From: Hydrogenophaga sp. SL48 | GTDB taxonomy: Bacteria; Pseudomonadota; Gammaproteobacteria; Burkholderiales; Burkholderiaceae_C | Assembly (NCBI RefSeq): GCF_021729865.1 | Contig: NZ_CP063400.1 | Coordinates: 2,170,001-2,234,000 of the forward strand | DNA length: 64,000 nt | Direction of reading: 5' to 3' | Part shown: positions 59,701 to 64,000 of the stretch, one piece after another | Position numbering within the stretch: the stretch's first letter is position 1 | Layout: every line of letters starts with the position of its first letter | Made by a program: the position numbers and the translations under genes | Notes under the pieces: generated by a model | Databases searched by the model: none | What the model was told of the DNA's origin: nothing | The model's input: the letters and a program-made list of their open reading frames with translations, nothing else

Positions 59701-60252
59701 GCCGTGCAACCCCAGCTCCAGGTAGTCCTCCACACCCTGCGGGTAGAGCATGGGAATCATGGAGGCGGCAAACAGGTGATCGCTCTGGTTGGGCAGTGTG
59801 GAAGAGTAAGCGCCGTGGTCGTCGCCCGCCACCAGCAGCACGCCACCGTGGCGCGAGGTGCCCGCGTGGGCCATGTGCTTGAACACATCGCCGCAGCGGT
59901 CCACACCGGGCGCCTTCCCGTACCACATGGCAAACACGCCGTCACGCTCGCTCCCTCCTGTCAGGTCCAACTGCTGGGTGCCCCAGACGGCCGTGGCAGC
60001 CAGCTCTTCGTTGAGCCCTGGCAAGAACTTGACGCCGTGTTGCTTCAGGTGCTTTTCGGCCGACCAGAGCGCCTCGTCCAGGCCGCCCAGCGGTGACCCT
60101 CGGTAGCCCGACACAAAGCCCGCGGTGTTCAGGCCTTGTGCAGCATCACGCTGCCGCTGCACGAGCATGAGGCGCACCAGGGCCTGCACACCGCTCAGAT
60201 AGATGCGACCTGTGGTCGCGGTGTATTTGTCATCGAGTGACACGTTTTTCAT
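56758..60252 (-). CDS. Fused indolepyruvate:ferredoxin oxidoreductase (IorAB-like)
   Basis: This 1164-residue protein fuses the alpha and beta parts of an indolepyruvate-type 2-oxoacid:ferredoxin oxidoreductase, which decarboxylates aryl-pyruvates to aryl-acetyl-CoA. The TPP region has NLGDGTYFHSGSLAVRAAV and YNDAVAMTGGQP. The iron-sulfur motif is CEGCGDCGVASNC, followed by SCIKGFCPSF. The C-terminal gamma-like domain begins at ILITGIGGTGVMTVGALIG. It fits degradation of aromatic or branched amino acids. It is separated from the IS remnant by 17 bp. Confidence 0.93.
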   Translation of the reverse strand: MKNVSLDDKYTATTGRIYLSGVQALVRLMLVQRQRDAAQGLNTAGFVSGYRGSPLGGLDEALWSAEKHLKQHGVKFLPGLNEELAATAVWGTQQLDLTGGSERDGVFAMWYGKAPGVDRCGDVFKHMAHAGTSRHGGVLLVAGDDHGAYSSTLPNQSDHLFAASMIPMLYPQGVEDYLELGLHGFAMSRFSGLPVGFKALADTVESSGSIEVGDHLQPCVFPEDFVAPDGGLHARLSTDTLGVQARKQEALMQDYKIYAAIAYARANRLNHVTRDAPNARLGIVASGKSYRDVLEALEELGIDEARGAQLGLRLFKVAMPWPLEPDSIREFADGLEEILVVEEKRQIVEYQLKEHLYNWRDDVRPRVIGKFDEQGEWVHPRGRWLLPATTDLSVAQIARVIAQRIGRFHQSEAIRDRLALLDAKDTILRQAVATPTRPAWYCSGCPHNTSTRVPEGSLALAGIGCHVMATAIFPEHNKTTTQMGGEGAPWLGQAWFSRRSHVFANLGDGTYFHSGSLAVRAAVAAGVNITYKILYNDAVAMTGGQPVDGPLTVPRIVQQLAAEGVRRIALVAEEPSRWADRALFPADHALLRFTVSHRDDMDAVQQELREFEGVSVLVYDQVCAAEKRRRRKKGEFPQAASRVVINELVCEGCGDCGVASNCTSLQPLSTQLGLKRTVDQSSCNADLSCIKGFCPSFVTVEGVQPRRPKVVEQGVATAGLPLPAEPVQKRLEGLHNILITGIGGTGVMTVGALIGMAAHLEGKGVSVLDMTGMSQKNGSVTSHVRLAMAPSLLLAQRIPTGEADLILGCDMLTAAAPDAIGRMQPGRTVAVINTHEQPTGHFAQQRDWQYPADALKTLIKDSTGDGAVFLGATQLATALLGDAIATNLFMLGFAFQKGLVPLSSASLLRAIEINGVAVKANQEAFMWGRRAAVDLAVVQRMAAPEQAIVLQRPDTLKALVAHRAEFLTAYQNPRYALEYTRFVERVRELESSTVGGDQLARAVAVNLFKLMAYKDEYEVARLFTDGAFEKRLAEQFEGQGRITFHMAPPVLGRRDAHGLPVKQAYGSWMRPALRALASLKWLRGSRLDPFGHSAERRGERALIVRYRSIVEKLLERLGGMDPETVLAVARVPEDIRGYGHVKAKAMAAADAKWQQLLSGVERSR

Positions 60253-60378
60253 GAAGCGGCTCCGGTAGGACGCGTGAAGGCTGGAGCGGTCGGGGGTGGT
60301 GATCGCTCAGCCCGGGGGCGCTGCGCGGCGGATGGCCGTGCTGCGCGAACAGGAACTTGGTGGACGAAGAACGCGGTG

Positions 60379-62163
60379 TCAGCGGGTGGTTGCGGCCTCC
60401 TGCGGGTACCAGCGCTGGTCACTCAGCATCAATTCTTGGTGGCCCCGGCCGGCAGGGATCATGGGGTAGCAGTTTTCCTGCTGCACGACACGCACGTCGA
60501 GAAAAAACGGACCTGAAAAGGCCAGGCATTCGGCCAGCGCGTCCGCGAGCTCATTCGGCGCATCCACACGCCGCGCGCCCCAGCCGAAGGCCCTGGCCAG
60601 CGCCACAAAATCCGGCAGTGCCGCGTTCCAGCTGTGGCTGAGCCGGTTGCCGTGGATCAACTGCTGCCACTGGCGCACCATGCCCATGTGGGTGTTGTTG
60701 CAGAGCACCACCTTGACCGGTGTAGCGTGCTGCACCGCCGTGGACAGCTCCTGGATGTTCATGAGAATCGATGCGTCGCCGCTCACGCACACCACGGTTT
60801 TTTCGGGGTGCGCGATCTGCGCACCGATGGCCGCCGGCAGGCCGTAGCCCATGGTGCCCGCGCCGCCCGAGGTCAACCATCGCCTCGGCTTCTCGAAGCG
60901 CAGGTGTTGCGCGGCCCACATCTGGTGCTGGCCCACGTCGGTGGAGACGATGGCGTCGCGGTCGGCCAGTTGCCGTTGCAACGCCTGCATCAGGTGCTGC
61001 GGCAGGATGGCGTCGCTGCGCGGCGTGAAGCCCAGGCTGTCGAAACCGCGCCATCCGGCGATGCGCTGCCACCAGGCGTCCAGCCGCTGCGCAGCAGGCG
61101 CTTTCGTGGGCAGCGCGGCCAGCAAGGCCCCGAGCACGGCGCCGCAGTCACCGTGCAGCGCCACCTCGACATTCACCACCTTGTTGATGTTTTTGGCATC
61201 GATGTCGATGTGGATCTTCCTGGCATGGGGCGCAAAGTCAGCGAGCTTGCTTGTCACGCGGTCGTCGAATCGGGCACCGACACAGATGATCAGGTCGGCG
61301 TGGTGCATGGCCTGGTTGGCCTCCAGCGTGCCGTGCATGCCGAGCATACCCAGGAAGCGCGGGTCCGACGCCGGGAAGGCGCCCAGGCCCATCAGGGTCA
61401 GTGTGGTGGGCAGGTGCCATTGGCGGGCCAGCTGTGTGAACGCTTCGCAGGCCGCCGTCCCCGCGTTGATCAGACCCCCGCCGCCGTACAGCACCGGCTG
61501 GCGCGCGGCACCGATCAGCTCGACCGCGCGCCGGAGCGACGCCCCGGAAGGCAGCGGAAGCGCCGCTGCCGGTCCGTCTTCACCCACCGTGTTCGCGGCA
61601 TCGACGCGCTGAAGTTGCACGTCCTTGGGCACGTCCAGCAACACCGGTCCCGGCTTGCCAGACGCGGCGATGTACAGGGCCTTGCGGACCACGGCCACCG
61701 CCTCGCGCGCATCGCGCAGCTGGTGGTTCCACTTGGTCACCGGACGCGACATGCCGATGGCATCGCTCTCCTGGAAGGCCTGCGTCCCAATCACCCCCGT
61801 GGCCACCTGACCGCTGATGCACAACACCGGGATGGCGTCGCTGTGCGCATCCAGCAGGCCGGTGATGGTGTTGCTGACACCGGGCCCCGAGGTGACCAGC
61901 ACCACCCCCACCCGGCCGGTGCAACGCGCATAGCCCTCGGCCGCGTGCACGGCGGCCTGCTCGTGCCGCACCAGCACATGGCGCAGGGCGGGCCGCTGGT
62001 ACAGCGCGTCGTACAGCGGCAGCGCCGCACCGCCGGGGTAGCCGAAGACGGTGTCGATGCCACACGCCAGCAGGGTGTCGAGCAGCAGCTCGGCACCGTT
62101 GCGAGCCGGTTCGACCTCGGTCGGGGGGTCTTCGGAAAGGTGTTCAGTGGCGCGTGTTTTCAT
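60379..62163 (-). CDS. Acetolactate synthase large subunit (IlvB/IlvG-like)
   Basis: This 594-residue TPP enzyme condenses pyruvate to acetolactate, the first step of valine and leucine synthesis. The catalytic Glu is E68 in VRHEQAAVHAAEGYAR. The TPP motif starts at SGDASILMNIQEL and the C-terminal domain has LCNNTHMGMVRQWQQ. No small-subunit gene follows here. The start at 62163 is preferred to one 13 codons upstream; neither has a strong ribosome-binding site. The divergent Lrp-type regulator starts only 41 bp away, which suggests direct control. Confidence 0.92.
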   Translation of the reverse strand: MKTRATEHLSEDPPTEVEPARNGAELLLDTLLACGIDTVFGYPGGAALPLYDALYQRPALRHVLVRHEQAAVHAAEGYARCTGRVGVVLVTSGPGVSNTITGLLDAHSDAIPVLCISGQVATGVIGTQAFQESDAIGMSRPVTKWNHQLRDAREAVAVVRKALYIAASGKPGPVLLDVPKDVQLQRVDAANTVGEDGPAAALPLPSGASLRRAVELIGAARQPVLYGGGGLINAGTAACEAFTQLARQWHLPTTLTLMGLGAFPASDPRFLGMLGMHGTLEANQAMHHADLIICVGARFDDRVTSKLADFAPHARKIHIDIDAKNINKVVNVEVALHGDCGAVLGALLAALPTKAPAAQRLDAWWQRIAGWRGFDSLGFTPRSDAILPQHLMQALQRQLADRDAIVSTDVGQHQMWAAQHLRFEKPRRWLTSGGAGTMGYGLPAAIGAQIAHPEKTVVCVSGDASILMNIQELSTAVQHATPVKVVLCNNTHMGMVRQWQQLIHGNRLSHSWNAALPDFVALARAFGWGARRVDAPNELADALAECLAFSGPFFLDVRVVQQENCYPMIPAGRGHQELMLSDQRWYPQEAATTR

Positions 62164-62204
62164 GCGTATATTTTTCTGCGAAACTGCCAGAATGTTTTCC
62201 ATTT

Positions 62205-62729
62205 ATGGGGCGTGTTTCGGTGGCAAAGGCAAAAATCAATCTTCTAAATCCTGATTCAGACGAAGAATCACCGGTCAGCTTTGATCGCTTCGACATGGCC
62301 ATCCTGCGGGAACTGCTGGCCGACTCGCGCAAGACGCTGCAGGACATCGGCGCTGCGGTGCACCTCTCGCCCACCACTTGCTGGAGCCGCATCAAGCGAC
62401 TCGAAGCCGAAGGCGTGATCAAGCGCTACACCGCCGACCTCAACCGCGCCAAGCTCGGCTGGCAAGACACGGTCATCGTGCAACTCACTCTGGACAGCCA
62501 TACCGACGAAGCGCTCTACGCGTTCGGCAAGACGCTGGCCACCATCCCCGAGGTGATGGAGGCCTACCTGATCTCGGGCGACTACGACTACTACATCCGC
62601 ATCGCGGTGAAAAACACGCGGGACTACGAGCGGCTGTTGCGCGAAAAGCTCTACAAGATCCCCGGGATCCGCCACAGCAAGTCGAGCTTCGTGCTGCGCG
62701 TGCTCAAGGACGAGCGCATGCCGCTGTGA
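62205..62729 (+). CDS. Lrp/AsnC-family transcriptional regulator
   Basis: This 174-residue protein has an N-terminal helix-turn-helix (RFDMAILRELLADSR, HLSPTTCWSRIKRLEAEGVI) and a C-terminal RAM ligand domain (VMEAYLISGDYDYYIRI). A GTG start at 62220 is also possible. It is divergent from the acetolactate synthase gene and probably regulates it in response to an amino acid. Its 3' end overlaps the convergent reductase gene by 26 bp. Confidence 0.93.
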   Translation: MGRVSVAKAKINLLNPDSDEESPVSFDRFDMAILRELLADSRKTLQDIGAAVHLSPTTCWSRIKRLEAEGVIKRYTADLNRAKLGWQDTVIVQLTLDSHTDEALYAFGKTLATIPEVMEAYLISGDYDYYIRIAVKNTRDYERLLREKLYKIPGIRHSKSSFVLRVLKDERMPL

Positions 62730-63723
62730 AGCCGGCCGAGCGGTCAAGCCCGCGCAGCAGCGGCAGCAGCAGGTCGAGCACCGGGCAGGCGGTGCCCGCC
62801 GCCCTCGCAAACGCCTGCACCTGACCCAGAATCGGTTCGATCTCCATGCCGCGCCCGAGCACGGTGTCTTGCAGCATGGATGGGCGGATGACCGGTGCGG
62901 CCCGGCCATCCACTGCTGCGCCCAGCCGGGGCGCCGACTTAGCCACCGCGATGCGGTCAGACAGATCGGCGCCGTGGGCCGCCGCCACCGCAGCCACTTC
63001 ATCGATCACGGCTTCGTACATGCCCAACAGCGCAGGCTCGAACGCGAGCTGGTTCACGGGCAGCCGCGTCAGCGCGCACAGGGCATTCATGGGTGCGTTG
63101 CGCAACAGCTTGGCCCACACCTCGGTGCGGATGTCGGGCCCCGCCTCGGCGTTCAGCCCTGCCCCACACAGCAGGCCGGTGATGACGCGCAAGCGCTGCG
63201 ACAGCCCACCGCCGGGTTCACCGAGCACCCAGCGGTTGTTGGCGGTATGCTGCACCACGCCGGGTCGCAGCACCTCGTTGGCCGAATAAACCACACCGCC
63301 CAGCGCGCGCTGGGGTCTGACAGCGTTCCACAGCGCGCCGGTCGGGTCCAGCAAGGGCAAAGGCTCTCCGGGTACCGCTGGCCCCCGGTGGTGCCACCAC
63401 CACGGGATCCCGTTGTTGAGAAACACGGCGGTGCCCGCAGGCCCAAGCAGCGCGGCCATGTCCTGCGCGGCAGCGGGCTGCGAATGCGCCTTCAAGGTGA
63501 CGAACACCACGTCTTGTGGAGGCAGGGCCTGGGCGCGGTCGGTGACAAGCGCGGGCCGCACCACCAGGGTTTCCTCCGGCGTGACCAAGGTGATGCCGCC
63601 GGCGGCGATGGCCCGGAGCTGCTCGCCCCGTGCCACCACAGACACCTCGTGCTGCCCCGATGCCAGCAGACGGGCAGCGAGGTAACCGCCGACCGCGCCG
63701 GCGCCGAAAACGCAGAGCCTCAT
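62704..63723 (-). CDS. Ketopantoate reductase-like oxidoreductase (PanE/ApbA family)
   Basis: This 339-residue protein has the N-terminal nucleotide motif CVFGAGAVGGYLAARL, the VTLKAHSQ segment and the C-terminal catalytic region with KLLRNAPMNALCALT. It could reduce 2-dehydropantoate or another 2-oxoacid; family members are often misassigned, so panE is not certain. The start at 63723 gives the nucleotide motif at the N-terminus. It starts 4 bp after the next upstream gene, so the two form an operon. Confidence 0.88.
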   Translation of the reverse strand: MRLCVFGAGAVGGYLAARLLASGQHEVSVVARGEQLRAIAAGGITLVTPEETLVVRPALVTDRAQALPPQDVVFVTLKAHSQPAAAQDMAALLGPAGTAVFLNNGIPWWWHHRGPAVPGEPLPLLDPTGALWNAVRPQRALGGVVYSANEVLRPGVVQHTANNRWVLGEPGGGLSQRLRVITGLLCGAGLNAEAGPDIRTEVWAKLLRNAPMNALCALTRLPVNQLAFEPALLGMYEAVIDEVAAVAAAHGADLSDRIAVAKSAPRLGAAVDGRAAPVIRPSMLQDTVLGRGMEIEPILGQVQAFARAAGTACPVLDLLLPLLRGLDRSAGFTAACARP

Positions 63724-63727
63724 GGCC

Positions 63728-64000
63728 TCAGTCGTCGAAAGCCGCGTCGATCTCCTGCACCTGCATGCCTGCGTAAATCGCGGCAGCACCACTCAGCTCC
63801 CACACCGCAGCGCCCGCGCGAACCTTCTCTGCCGCCTCGTCCTCCTTGCGCATCTTGGCCAGGGCCGCGGTGACCACCTGGTCCGCGTCGTCGCGGGGGA
63901 TGCAGATCACGGCATCGCCATCGGCCACGATGAGATCACCGGGCCTCACCTCGACACCCTCACAGACCACCGGCGCGTTGACGAAACCGTGCCCGCACTT
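63728..64000 (-). CDS. RraA-family protein (HMG/CHA aldolase-like), N-terminus outside window
   Basis: The frame is open at the right edge and gives the last 90 residues. HGFVNAPVVCEGVEVRPGD, read in parts, DLIVADGDAVICIPRD and the helical tail match the C-terminal half of RraA-like proteins. These include 4-hydroxy-4-methyl-2-oxoglutarate aldolases and regulators of RNase E. The metal-binding Asp is in VADGDAV. Coupling with a ketopantoate-reductase-like gene favours a metabolic aldolase or decarboxylase. Confidence 0.83.
   Translation of the reverse strand, partial: KCGHGFVNAPVVCEGVEVRPGDLIVADGDAVICIPRDDADQVVTAALAKMRKEDEAAEKVRAGAAVWELSGAAAIYAGMQVQEIDAAFDD

Noticed and set aside
57976..60096. 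Long plus-strand frame opposite the indolepyruvate oxidoreductase
   Set aside because: It is the antisense shadow of a gene with TPP and iron-sulfur motifs.

Overview
The window reads as a high-GC betaproteobacterial chromosome, most like Burkholderiales/Comamonadaceae. A Hydrogenophaga-type genome is a guess from gene order and protein style; no rRNA or other marker here fixes the genus. It has three layers: a core chromosomal part (1-27.8 kb), an accessory block (27.8-56.7 kb) and a second core-like part (56.7-64 kb).

Core part, left. Bases 1-10 kb hold a carbon-sensing and acetate/PEP module. It contains a truncated membrane PAS protein, a single-domain response regulator, a histidine kinase fused to a sodium/solute-symporter domain, PEP synthase (ppsA) with its divergent regulator (ppsR), and a DUF485 protein with an acetate permease (actP). 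Next come ahpF and ahpC (peroxide defence), then an iron block: a TonB-dependent siderophore receptor, a PiuC-type dioxygenase, an alpha-hydroxyacid oxidoreductase, and a tonB-exbB-exbD-hemP operon behind a Fur-box-like palindrome. A GlcG-like protein, a Bax-inhibitor-1 membrane protein, a lipoprotein, rlmD, a PolB-type exonuclease, nlpD, pcm, surE and a quinone oxidoreductase follow. A GC-rich repeat family sits directly behind the stop codons of ahpC, piuC and the exonuclease gene.

Accessory block, part 1 (27,842-37,217). A 19-bp direct repeat matching the 3' end of tRNA-His brackets an integrative, mobilizable-type element. It carries a tyrosine integrase, a MobF relaxase, a coupling-type ATPase, two small mobilization genes and, as cargo, a restriction-modification pair whose nuclease looks NotI-like. 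No mating-pore genes are present. At the right edge only the 3' half of tRNA-His remains, cut at the anticodon loop, which suggests a second integration or rearrangement.

Accessory block, part 2 (37.2-56.7 kb). A tannase-like lipoprotein is followed by a large minus-strand catabolic cluster: two acyl-CoA ligases, an SCPx-type thiolase, acyl-CoA dehydrogenase, SDR, APH-like kinase, enoyl-CoA hydratase and a complete Liv-type ABC importer. It faces a divergent MalT/LuxR-type ATPase regulator. Together these look like uptake, CoA activation and beta-oxidation of one unidentified organic acid. Two decayed acyl-CoA dehydrogenase fragments and an IS5-type remnant show that this region is eroding.

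Core part, right (56.7-64 kb). A fused indolepyruvate ferredoxin oxidoreductase, an acetolactate synthase divergent from an Lrp-type regulator, a ketopantoate-reductase-like gene and the end of an RraA-family gene complete the window.
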